DNA of 64,000 nt from Aulostomus chinensis (taxonomy: Eukaryota; Chordata; Actinopteri; Syngnathiformes; Aulostomidae), in NCBI GenBank assembly GCA_037954235.1, contig JBBMOA010000018.1, positions 6,322,501 to 6,386,500 of the forward strand, in the 5' to 3' direction. Under the pieces are notes generated by a model. That model saw only the letters and a program-made list of their open reading frames with translations. It was not told where the DNA came from and searched no databases. The first letter of the stretch is position 1. Every line of letters begins with the position of its first letter. Both the position numbers and the translations under genes were made by a program. This document shows, one piece after another, positions 23,701 through 35,688 of the stretch.

Positions 23701-26700
23701 CTGAATGCAACATTTTATCTAATTGGCATATCAACCATGCACTATTTTAAAAGTGTAAAGTTATGTCATTTGTAGGCAGAATGAAAGACTGTGGGTTGCA
23801 AGTGCTCATGCTGATAAAGGAAATATTTGATGTATACTGGCCAATACAGCAAATGTTACTCCAGCTCTGTGCCAGTGTTCATTTACTTTAATGGAGAGAT
23901 AATGTGCCTCATAAATTGTGCTAAAGAATGTCATTGATTATCGATCATACATGAAGATTTATGTTTGCAATGGGTGAGCACTCTCAGCAGGAATTCACAC
24001 TAGTTAGACAGTGGCCTAATGAGAGCTTATTAGTGAGGCTGACTGCATGGTATTTTCAGCGTTTTTTTTTTTTTTTTTGCAGAATGCCAAATAAATAGAG
24101 TTTATTTCTGTGTTAACAGGAAGGAGAATCTGCCAGAGCAGAAATCAAGACCACATGAAATGAAAATGGACCCAACCCAAAACATATCGTTGAATAATCA
24201 CATGAACCACATAGAAAACTCGTGATAAATCAAGATGACAAGGGGTACTGCTCTTATTTTAAACATGGTTCAAGTATTACACCACAAAATAGAAAATATA
24301 TTTCAAGCACTTTAATATTACTGAGCCGGCAGATTAATGGTGGCAGTAAAAGCCAATCACATTGTAAACTAGAAGGGCACAGCCGAGAGCATACCTCCAC
24401 TGAGGCCACTGTACAAAAACAGCATTTTTTTTGCTATTTTATGTAGATCTGCCTCACATTTCAACCGGTTCCTCATTTCCACACGCCTGATGGTTTTTGC
24501 GTCGTGATAATCAGACGCTGACGGTGTAGAACCCGTAGGGGCCGTCCTTGCTGTACATTTTCAAAACTATTAGACAAGACCTGATTTTACTCCAACATTT
24601 ACCAAAAATGGGTTATTTTGAACCTTTTAATCACGTTTTCTTCAGCCTAACACAGTCGTTTGGTTTTCAACACCTCCATAAACTGCAAGTTATTCTGAAA
24701 TCAGAAAATGCTTCAACAAGTAGGAAAACTTAAAAGTGGGGTAAATTCCTGCAGGAAATGTATTTCCTCAAAGTGAAGTCTGGGCATGCAGGTGAACTCT
24801 GACCCGGAGGTGAGACAGAAGCATGGACACCTTGTCAGATGTAGTGCTTTGAAGTGCATTATAATGTGGGTCTGCCCTAAACCAGGATAAAGTCTGGTGT
24901 ATCTGGTGTTTTTTTTTTTTTTGTTTTTTTTTCTTTTTGCGTGGCCCTGTTCCACCAAGAGACAAACCAACAGACAGAACCTCCTCGGCCGAGATGAAAT
25001 TAACATCACTTTGTGTCAAGTCAGTGTCAGGTTGTCCATTTTCAAATTAATTCCTTTTGAAAGGCATGTGTGATTCCCGTCAAATAATCCAGCCGAAGCC
25101 ACGACTTTTCTCATCTACTGAGGCTCAATGGAATTCTGCTCTGCATTGATATGTGAACTGGACAGTCAGCAATATGGGAACAGTTACATCAGTCTCTTCA
25201 CAAGGCGTGTAAGAATGGCTCTTCACACTGAGCCAAGCTGGTCTGGGGCTATTGTGTTGAGAAATATACGGTGCAATAATGGAATGATAAATGTCATTAA
25301 GAAATTCGGTGTTGGAGCATGAAAAGTACCCTTCAGCTATGATTTAAGGAAGTGCAATTAATGGAACATTGTTTGATGTGGCAACTCAAGACTTCGTGAA
25401 ATCTGTGTTTAAAGAAATACGGGGACTAAATCTATGCAGGAGTCGGGAACACAACTACACTGACAGACCTGCAAATCGGCACCATACTCTGTGAAATTCA
25501 TTGGACATTGATAGGGCTGTAAAACATTGTTCCTGGGCAAATGTCAAGTAACTCTGTGTTTCAATCCGTGTGTGTCTTGTATGTCTGTGTGAGGCTGGAG
25601 GGGGAAAATCTTATTTATTATCATCATGCAGTGCATGTACTGCTTTTTTTTCCCCATCCTGCAGGTGGTCATTTTTGACTAGGTGCTACCAATTTCCTAC
25701 CTTACCTCTTCTATGTATGCATGGTTTGAATATCAAACAGGACTATTTGAGACAGATTGCCAGGTCACCAGCTAAAAATTGTCTTGTCGGTTTATAAAAA
25801 AGCCTCTGAAAGGCAAAATAGCGACAAACACAAGACTGCCATTTTAAATTGAAATTCCACAGAGGTGCTGAAGCCAGTAATAACCTGAGTGTCCTTGTGC
25901 TATTGAAGGAATCTGATCACTTTCAAGGTTACTCTGCAAGATCAAAAAACGGTCAAGTTTTTGAGAGACTCCAATCACTGAGAGATGACAAGCTAGTAAA
26001 ATAATAGCATACGGTGATCTTGCTTGCTGCTGAGCTCAGTAATATTGCAATATAGCAGCCCCTGGGTCTGTTATGTTGCAGTTTTTTGTTTTTTGTTTTT
26101 TTAAAAATACAAAGCCACCTTCTGACATCCATCGTTATTCCTGAAACACGCTGTAAATTAGAGAAAGCTCTTTGGCAGGTTAAACAGTTTTTGTCACATG
26201 ACATTGTGCTCTGTAAGGTTCAAATCCAATAAACAAATCAATCCACTGACAACGACAAAAAACAGGGTGCTAAAGTTACAGTGTTTTGTCTCTGAACTAA
26301 GTTTGTACTGTTTGCTCAGCGAGGAAAGACTTGATCATATAACAAGCTTGATATATTTACTTCAGATAAGTTTCATTACAGTTGTTGTCATTACTGTTGA
26401 CACTTGTATGTCTTTGCCAATAATGTTTGTTGACAAAGCCTCTCTTGCCCCCTCAAGGCGCCGAGTCTGAAGCCATCCCTCTTATTAAGTTTCCTAGTAT
26501 CATCCAGCACAGTAACAGTCCGACTCTAGAAATCACTCCGTGTGTGACGTCAGACTTTTAAGAGTAATATAAAACGTATTTGGTTGTACCGCTTTTGTCA
26601 CGCTTCAGTGTGTTTGATTTGCAATCTTACAAGTCAATGCATAAGGTCTCATTATAAGATTACACACACAATCGGCTGGTTAGAAATCTGAAGACTTCCC

Positions 26701-26999
26701 GCCCCTCCCTGTCAATAGGCAGTTGAAGATGGTGTGCTAAAGGCGGTGTACTGGCCAGCTCGTGTCATTTGTCACCCTGAGCATATACATTCAAGCGTGC
26801 TCAGTTCCTCATGACCGTGATTACGCAGGTGTTTCTTCTTATTTGTCTTCTTCTGTGGAGCTTTCATAGCAGTTGGCACCAATTCAGGTTCAGAATGTCC
26901 TCTCTGGTGAAGCTGAACGTGTCCTCGTACATATCCTGCCATCCATCCGCCCTCCTCCTCCTCCTCCCTCCCTTGTGTTGTCAAGAAAGGCGAACCACG
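19521..26999. other. Intron sequence, no exon seen
   Basis: Only short chance frames. Contains the GT microsatellite at 20692, T-runs at 24063-24078 and 24908-24921, and A-rich simple sequence near 21226-21238 and 23444-23465. Confidence 0.5.
20692..20753. repeat. GT microsatellite, about 31 units
   Basis: Uninterrupted GT run in intron 1, about 1.2 kb after the exon 1 donor. Confidence 0.95.
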
Positions 27000-27750
27000 C
27001 CTTAAAGGCATAGTTCACCTAAATAAAATAAAAGAATTTCAGTCAATTTCTCCAAGTGTTCTGAAGCCTGAACATGCCAAGCTGTTTTGAGGTTGTTCAT
27101 TGAAGCCTTGCTGTTCGCCCCATGCTTCACTGTGGCCGCTGTGTCTCGGCTGTGACGCCATGTTGTGTTTGATTGAGTCTGAAACAATGGCGTCTATCTC
27201 TGCGACTCTCAGCAAACCAGAAGCACTCAGCCGACTGTTGCGTTTGTTCGATTCATTGCCAAAAAACTGTCATCCAAACAACAAAAGGCTCAAATGAAAT
27301 GTACACACAGCTTTCTGAGATCAGCAGCGGCGATCGATAGATGTGACGTCATACATCAGAGGTGACGGCGGTCAGCTGTAGTGGGGCTCCCCTCTCACCC
27401 CCTCGGGTCATAAAAACACCTCAGATAACGTCTTCGTGGCTGCTCCTGTCACCATGTGACCTGTACCGTAAATAACCCAAGATAGGTGTCCACATAAACA
27501 CTATGGCACTACGGCATTACAGCATTTTTCAAAACAATGTTGAGGCTTCAGGACACTTGGATTACTTGGATTTTATGGTTTTATCAAGTTTTTTTTAATG
27601 TCTGAGGTCACATTCCCTTGTTTGGGAGATTCTTGCACCACCTCCTCCGGTGAAAACCTAGACTAAAAAACTTCACCTGAGCTTCTATGGGCACGAGGGG
27701 GAGTAGATGCTATCTGACTTTTCATTTCAACCACCTCTTTAAAAAGTTGA
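27000..27750. mobile_element. Candidate non-autonomous DNA transposon beginning TTAAAGGCATAGTTCACC
   Basis: The left end TTAAAGGCATAGTTCACC (from 27002) is the form I recall for abundant teleost elements with AAAGG(G/C)ATAGTTCACC termini. Interior blocks GACACTTGGATTACTTGG (27552 on) and CCTCCGGTGAAAACCTA (about 27644) fit the same recollection. The right end ATTTCAACCACCTCTTTAAA (27725-27744) is only a partial inverted match to the left end. No transposase frame. The ends need a repeat-library check. Confidence 0.42.
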
Positions 27751-27960
27751 TAATCCTGAGTCATTAGGAGTGATAGGGTGTAAATTAAAACAAAAAAACA
27801 AAATAAGGTTTAAATAAAGGTGGTACATTTCTAGGACAATTGCCCTTTTTTTTTTTTTTTTTTGTCTTGACTCCCGTCTGGAATCAGGACACAGACGTTC
27901 ATCAATACAGCCGTCTCCACTGGTAACTGCCAGCTGCCAGGTAACTGGATCTAATACAGG

Positions 27961-27961
<1 letters not shown>

Positions 27962-27997
<36 letters not shown>
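27962..27997. repeat. CA microsatellite, 18 units
   Basis: Uninterrupted CA run, preceded about 100 bases earlier by a T17 run (27847-27863). Confidence 0.95.
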
Positions 27998-27998
<1 letters not shown>

Positions 27999-30780
27999 CC
28001 ACATTTAGGAACCCATCAAGCATTTCAACTTCAGGCTTACATGGATATTCTTGCTGGCTGACTTCCTACTTTCCCGTGGTCAAACCACTACAACCACTAG
28101 ATGAGTGCTGTCAAAAATATCTAGGTCGCTTTGACTGCTCTCGTTAACAAATTATCTGATCATTTTTCTCGGGAGGACAGTCCCCAACAGTAAATTAAAC
28201 CTACCTTTTAAAATTATGAGGGACTCGTGACAGACATATTTCACTCTGTGTTGGCCCTTCATGTGAAACCATGTCCCGATTCTGAATTTATTACTGTCAT
28301 ATTACCCCTATACAGCTACAACCGTCTGACTCCTGTGAGTTTTACAATACAGGCTCTGTTAATGTAAAATATACAGCTCCCGTATTTGTGGGCATTTATT
28401 TGATTTACTAACAATTCCAACAATTAGAAACTGATAACTAAACATTTCGGCTGAAGATTGCATGTCCATTACATTTCCCGTGGATTCTGTCTTGTCACTG
28501 CATAATTTATATGCAGGATAAATCAGTTCACGCTGAACCAGAAAAGTTTTCACTGAGGTGTGCAAGCTCTAATATCGCTGTGTTATTAAAATGACATTTT
28601 AACCCTCTGTGCAATAAAAGCTGAGGGGATGTGTCTATAAATCTCTTGAAGCGGTATTCCTTCCCTTTCAGGGCTGCATCCCCGCGCTGAGAGAATGAGT
28701 CACCAATAGCTTCCAGCTCTGTGGTGATTAGTCCCAGCAGACATTGTTTTCATTCCGGTTTATAGTCCAAGATTATTTTACCTTTTCTTTTTGTTTCTGG
28801 CTTTTTCATATTTTCTTGATGCTTCACAAGACAAAAATGTTTTCAAAAGGATGTCACAGAACGAGCTGTGCCATTTTCAAGGACTTCTCTCCTTTGTGTG
28901 ATTTGTAATGCATTCTTATCAATAGATTCTTCAGTGAAAAAAAACAAAAGAAAACAAAATAAAATTGCTTCATCCAAGGTCACACCATAGAGGGCATTCA
29001 CTCCTCTCTTCACCTCATAAGAGAAACTGATCCTTTAGTTTAAAGTCTTTTCATGGCAGCGTCAGTCTATCGTGTGATTCAGATGCTGTGGGTCTGAGGA
29101 ACAGAGTGTTCTGCTGCGCAAGCTTTAGTGTACCTGCAATCTTGGGTCATAAGACAGGACCTGATGACAAGAGGTGTGTAATGGACCCACTGCCTAGCCC
29201 ACCAGCAGAAAGACTAAATCCAGCATTCATCCCTTGTTTAGCCTTGCTTTCCCTGTCTCAGCTGCTCCACGGGCAGCTTAGCCCCAAACTCTTGCCACCT
29301 GACTGGGAGACTGTGACTCCACTCGTTTGGGAGATGGGAAAGAGCAAGGTGGGCCAGATCCCCAAGCAGGCAGGATGCCATCGCTTCCAGCTGGGCCTCT
29401 GTGTGCTGCTGCAGTGGCTCCCCGAATCTGCCTACGCCTGATAAGACAACGCCAAGACTCACAAGGACGCACCTCCTGAGTGCTCTGATGCCAGTGCTGC
29501 AGTTGTGGAATTAAACTTTTTAATTAGCAGCATACCCCGTGTTGTCAAGAGAGGACCGCTTCAGTCAGGTCTTTCTCATTGCCCACCCTCTTTCCACTTG
29601 ATTAAACTCCCAGGCGTCATGGAGCTCTGAGGTTCCAGTTACCACAGGAGCAATCATGTTTATTTCTTGTTGTGGTGCTCTTACGCTTATTTCCTGTGCT
29701 TTGCACCTCAAACAATATAAATCAATGCTATAAGCAGTAAGCCCTCGACTGTTATTGTTAAAATCGCCTATAACATGGAAGGAATGTCTGCAGCATGTGT
29801 TTGTAGAGGTTCAGTTTGTGGGATATTTAAGATGAAAATTTCCATCCATACATGTCACATTTAATATTCCTGCTTGTATTTTCACTGACTTCTTGAGCAG
29901 AACAAATTCGTCGCATATTAATGGATCACTGATTGCATTGTATGTATTGTGTGTATGTTCATAAACAGGAGAGCATGTGTTTCTTCCCACAGAAATTAGA
30001 TTAAGCAAAAATGAATTCAGTTGCTTGCACATCTACAAAGAGGAGCATGTTAACAGAATTTGAAAGTTTTGTTTGTCTTCTGGTTGGTTGCATCTGGACT
30101 CCACAATACAATTATGGCTTAACTGGCAAACCAGATACTGGCACCACACCACCCTGTCTTCTAGAAATGACATCCACTCGTGAAATGTCTTGCCAAGTAT
30201 ATTTTTTGAAGGACGTGTAATTGCTGTCTGGATCATGTTCTGTCTCTGCGTTGGTTACCCGGTCCTCCTCTTTGATTTAAACTGAAGTTTTAGAGGGATT
30301 GGTTGGGCTGCCATGGCATGTGGTGCAAATATTCATGCATTCCACTGGATGCCTCCTAATGAGTTTGATGATGTCTTGATATTCTTGGACCAATGGAAGA
30401 TAAAAACATGTCCATTTCTGAAACATTCAGCCGTTTGAATGCCTCTGAGTCTGTGACACACCGCGGAGGCTTACTGCCGTGATGTGATGTTTGTTTCTTT
30501 GTTATTTTGGAGATTAACTTCATGCCTGCCCCAACTCACGATATGCAGACATGTTCGGAGACTTTAAGGGGATTAAAAAAACAAAACAAAGGACTTGAGC
30601 ATCACTGAGATGAAATGGAATATAGCCAGAAAGTTTGTGTGAAGCTTTGTCGTAACTCAAGAATTCATTATCTGTATTATAAAGAATTGTATTTCAATTT
30701 TTGTGCAGTCACAATGATCTTGACTTTTGACCACCAAAATCATTCCAGTTCATCATTTTGGATGACCCCCCCCCCCCCCC

Positions 30781-30816
<36 letters not shown>

Positions 30817-33800
30817 TTCCCTCAAGATGTTCACGTTTGTTCACAAGAACTGAACGATCAACCGGAGAACATCGCACCATGAAAGGAACACGCCCATTTT
30901 CAGTTTAATCCATTTTTTTCCCCCCAGACATCCCGCCACAGACTTTTGTAGAATGTATCATCCGATTTTTACTTCTTTTAACTTCCAGTGAAAACTCTTT
31001 TGTTGTTGTTTTTTCAATTTCAACAAGTACAACCCAGAGCTGCCGTTTCAGCACCGCTAATTAGCACAATCATTACACCAGTATTCTCCAGGATTCCTCT
31101 TTTCTGCAGCAAATATCATAATACAGAGGATCAACACTAGCGAGCCCGGAGCTGAATTACCTTTCAGGAGGTTTTCCTTTTCACTTGTGTTTTGTTTTGG
31201 CTGAATAGAGCCTCCTTATTTCATTCCATTCTGGGATTACGAATTGGTTTGAGCTTATTCTGGTGATCTGTATTGTGAAAATGAGAATTATGGAAGAAGT
31301 AATACTACTCCATCCGTTTCTGCATATGGAGGAAAAAAAATCTCTTGAGCAGTTAATGGGTAGAGCCAATTTCATCCTGACTTTAGTCCTGTTCAGAATT
31401 GATGCGCATTCGTCCTCTCACACACACACATTCATCTCATTCTCTTGCCCTGCTGTAGCTACACTCTGATGCTTTCAAGTGAAAGTCTATTTTACTTATG
31501 GTTTGAATTTAATTCACCATTTTTTCCCCCTTCTATTACTATGAAGTAGCCGTGGGTTATGCTTCACCATCAAGGCTCATATCCACTTTATTTTTGTGTC
31601 CATCAAAAAAGTGCCGGATAAAATTCAGAGCAGCCTCCTCCTCTATGGTCGCTGAGATAGAAAGGAAGCTTGTGTTTTTCTTCCTCGACATAGGCAGATT
31701 GTCTGAAAATGAAAGACATAGCTTCATCTGTTAAATTATTTATTTTAGGTCGAAAATAAAGTATAAACTTAAACCATTTTATGCTCAAAAGGATTTATTC
31801 TATTCCCAAAAGATTATTTGCATGGAACAGAATTGCCATAATATGCCTCTATACAGGAGACTACAACAATGATTCCATTCTGCAGAATGCTGGTTTACAG
31901 ACGCTTTTAAATCTCTGCAAATAAGACAACCTTGGGACAAACACGCATGCCAATCATACTTGTCAAGATTCCAATTTTCCTTCTACATCTCCTGGAGCAC
32001 TTGCCGCTGCTCGCGCTCCTTATTGGCTGCGAGGGATGTGGTCTCATGACGAAAGCTGATGCATTTGTGCAGTCAAAGGGAAAACCCTGACAGGAATGGT
32101 CATGAAGCCAAGATACACGAACGGCTGGGAATATGTTTCAAATATGTGTCCGTGAGCTGATTGGTACTTTTGTAGTATGTTCCGCTGGAGGATACGGGGC
32201 GGAATGGAAATCTTAGCTTCTCCCTGTGGTACAGGCATCATTATCATTTGACCATTATACAACATATATATGCAGTCAAGTGTAGCATCTGGCTTTATCC
32301 ATCAAGGAAAATGCAATTTGTCAGAATGAAATTAGCATTTAATGGCTACCGAAATGTAATATTTACCATTTTCCAAAGTGAGACTTTATTTTTCCACTGG
32401 CTAATTATTTCTTCAACGATTTAAGACATTTTTAAAACTGGAGGTCATCTTTGAGGCAAAATAAATCTCTCGCACTTCATAATCAGCAACACCCTGATAG
32501 ACTTAATTCAATCAAGGCCGTGTGCTGTGTTGAGACTCTGGAGGTGTGAGTTAATTCCTCTGTTTACACCCCTGAGTCACTGTCACAAACAAAGACAAAC
32601 ACATTCATTGGCTTCCAGGATCTTGTTTGCTGTGATTGTCCCGTCGCCTTTGAAGTTTCTCATCGCTTTATGTTGTTTACTTATTCATGCTCTTTCTTTT
32701 CCCTCAAATCACCACGGGGCATTCCGTTAGAATAATTTTAGCACAGTGTGAAACATTGTATGAGTTAGGTGTTAGATGTGTAAACTGGACCCCTAACATG
32801 CAGCAGAGGTGCTGGACTGACTGGACCGTCCCTGCCACCTGATTTTGCTATGTGCGTTTTTTTTTAGCGTGTTTGAAGTCAAAACCACATTGGAAAACCA
32901 GAAAAAAAGGCGCTTTAAGGGATTATTCTCATTTCAGCATCAGAAGGTGATTGTTTTTCCTGGATAATTTTGATTATTGGCTTAGCGATTTAGGAGAGAG
33001 TTGATATGTTCCCGCTTTCATAAGGTTGTTACTCGCCTCTAACCACGAGGCTTTCCTACATTCATCTATAATTCAGCACACATCCACATACTGTTGAATA
33101 GAGTTTGGACTGTGCAGCAAGCACGAAGAAAACGAACTTTTAGTGCAAAAATTGTTCATTTTCTTAATGTTGCAAACATCAGGGTATAATATAACGTGTC
33201 AAATCATCAAATTGAATCAGTGTGGAAAAAAATTAAATTGCTCAATTAGGATCCCATAATTGCAAATTGATATGGTTTGATGGTACTTTTTTTTTTTTTT
33301 ATTTGCTTGCTGCCAACAGGGACCCAATTTATCCAATTAAGATCAGAACTTGCCCCCTTTCTCCTCAGTGTCAGTATCGTGGAAAATTAGCAGATTTTTT
33401 TTCTTCCCTTTCCGGTAATATCTGTCTCTCAGTGTCAACTGAGCAGAAATCTGTTCAAGTTTTATGAAGAAAATGTCATCATAGTTTGGTTTAGTAACTG
33501 ACTGCACCGGTCCATGGGTCCACTGATTTTCAAAACTGCTTATTTGGCTTCCTACAATGCAAGTTCATCTAAATATGCACATATTTGTATGATAAATAAA
33601 AGAAGACAATATCAGGAACATTTTTCCTACAATATGATGACTCAGTGAAACAAAGCTGAGCATTTTGGGTTCAGGGGGTCTAGAGAACCAGAGTCAACAG
33701 TCAAATGTTGACTTTGGTGATCGTGGACTCGTTCCGTCACCTTCAATGTAACCCCTTTAAACCAATCTAACCTTTTGTTTGAAGAGAATATAAAATAATC

Positions 33801-33989
33801 CAGTGAGCGGTATGCTGCCAGTTACTCTAGTTTTCAAACCTCATGGTCATGATGAGGCTGACCACAGGTGTCTGTATAGGGGGAACACCCCCACCCCCCT
33901 CCCCTCAGGTTTTACAGTAATACATTTGTAACTTCAATGTCCTTTAATTTATTTCACATGCCCATTACCCTCTCCACAAAAATATTTGA
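27998..33989. other. Intron sequence, no exon seen
   Basis: The largest open stretch, 29088-29441 on +, lacks an ATG start and any known domain, and it has an overlapping open frame on the other strand. I treat it as chance. The C16/CA repeat at 30766 is the only marked feature. Confidence 0.45.
30766..30815. repeat. C16 run joined to a CA microsatellite
   Basis: Sixteen C residues (30766-30781) run into ACGCAC and then CA units to 30815. Confidence 0.93.
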
Positions 33990-34410
33990 GGTCTACTTTT
34001 CAGGACATGCACTAGTGCTCCCCTTTAGCTGCTGAGGGTGTTTGTAAAATTCACCATGGTAGCCATATAGCCCCACTCTGGGAGTGTGATATCCGCCTGG
34101 CCACATAACTGGATGACTGGCTACTGCTGGCACGCTCAGATAGGAAGGCGGTGACGCACGTGGGCAAAGTGCTGGCACACACGGATGATTTGGGTCTTGT
34201 AGTGAACAGGGAAAAGAGTGGGTTGACTCAGAGACAGAAAATAACCTTTCTGGGTCTGTCGTCGGATTCACTTATCACTTCAGCCTGCTTGTCAGCTGAC
34301 AGAGAGCATGCACATTCAGGTTCACTCACTTAGTTCTGGGAAAATGGGTCATGTGTGGTCCAGGTTGCAGGCTGCTGGTCCTGCTGGTCTCTGTATTGGT
34401 GACACTGAGG
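33990..34410 (+). mobile_element. DIRS-type retrotransposon reverse-transcriptase relic
   Basis: Conceptual translation on the + strand shows the order typical of DIRS-like reverse transcriptases: a VLPF block (34015-34026), an RVF..F block (34033-34060), an APLW...IRLAT block (34068-34105), LDDWLLLARS (34109-34138), then LGLVVNREKSGLTQRQ and FLGL..DS (34190-34267). Weak similarity continues to a RLL.LL segment near 34400. At least two frame changes separate the blocks. A TAA at 34106-34108 occupies the first position of the catalytic Y-x-D-D motif, so the copy is dead. There is no tyrosine recombinase, terminal repeat or gag-like part nearby. Assignment to DIRS rather than another RT class is from motif memory. 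Confidence 0.7.
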
Positions 34411-35269
34411 AAGGGGGAGGATGTAAATGAGCAATATCCAGCGCTGAGCTGTGTGTCCGAGTCCACAGACACGGTGGAGTTCAAGCATCGTGCGTCCTCT
34501 ACCGGCCAGGTAGAACAGGAGAGGCTAGGCTGAGACTCGAATGGATGAAAATTATCCACGATGTCAGTCACTGATTTTCACCATCATTGTGATATCAAAC
34601 CATGTTACATGACTAATTATAAAGGTTTTATTTTCTTTGCTATTGAAGAAATATCTCTGGTTTCGCTGTAGCAGGCTGCATTCACTCTTCATACCAGTGG
34701 GAACGAATGGACCATAATTCAGTATATAACCTGCGTAATCATGAGCCAGCAGTGAGTCATTGCGACATTTCAGCCGTCTGTCTGGCAACAAACTGGGTGT
34801 TTTTAGTGAGACGTCGGGACATTTGCTTGTTCTGAAACGTCTGGCAGCTGTTGTCTATTCTGTGGTGTTGCAATCTTAAATCTCATTATTTCATTTGTCA
34901 CTGAGAAGAAAATAAATGTCCTTCATTTTGCTTGAGGTTCTTGCTGCAGGTAGTTGCATGAAAAATTCCCAAAATCTTTTCATTTCAATAATTTCACATT
35001 ATTCGTAAACGGAGTATCCGGAATACAATCAGTGCTGTCCTAGTAAAATATAAAATGAGTCTTTAAAAATGCCCTGAACTTGGCTAGTTTAACATTCTGC
35101 GGCAGTGACAAGTCTGTGGGGAGCAACAGCTGTCAGGCACAAGGTGCTGCAGGGAATCCAAAGAAATGATACAAGAATCAGTCAGTTTCTGTCGGTGAGT
35201 TGATTGGTTCTTCTTGAAATTCTTTGCACATAAATAAACAGCCAGTTAGAAGACAACATTTGCACATCT

Positions 35270-35453
35270 ATATACAGTATATTATGTATGTATGTGTATA
35301 TGTGTGTGTGTGTATAGGTATATGTGTGTGTATATATATGTATATATATGTATATATATATATGTATATATGTATAATATATATGTATATATATCTGTGT
35401 GTGTATATATATCTGTGTGTGTATATATATATGTATGTGTGTATAGGTATGTG

Positions 35454-35510
<57 letters not shown>

Positions 35511-35631
35511 ATATACTGTATGTATGTATACATATATTTATATATATATGTATGTGTGTATAGGTATGTGTATATGTATATATATATGTGTATATACTGT
35601 ATGTATGTATACATATATTTATATATATATC

Positions 35632-35688
<57 letters not shown>
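35270..35688. repeat. TA/GT-rich compound minisatellite
   Basis: About 420 bases of alternating TA, TG and TATG. Higher-order copies are visible: ATGTATGTGTGTATAGGTAT begins at 35431 and again at 35549, and ATACTGTATGTATGTATACA begins at 35513 and again at 35594. The array ends in CA repeats. It is open in several frames on both strands only because of its composition. Confidence 0.92.

Noticed and set aside
29088..29441. 117-codon frame on +
   Set aside because: It begins with GTG, overlaps open minus-strand frames, and shows no domain, signal or family resemblance. Chance in a locally GC-richer stretch is enough.
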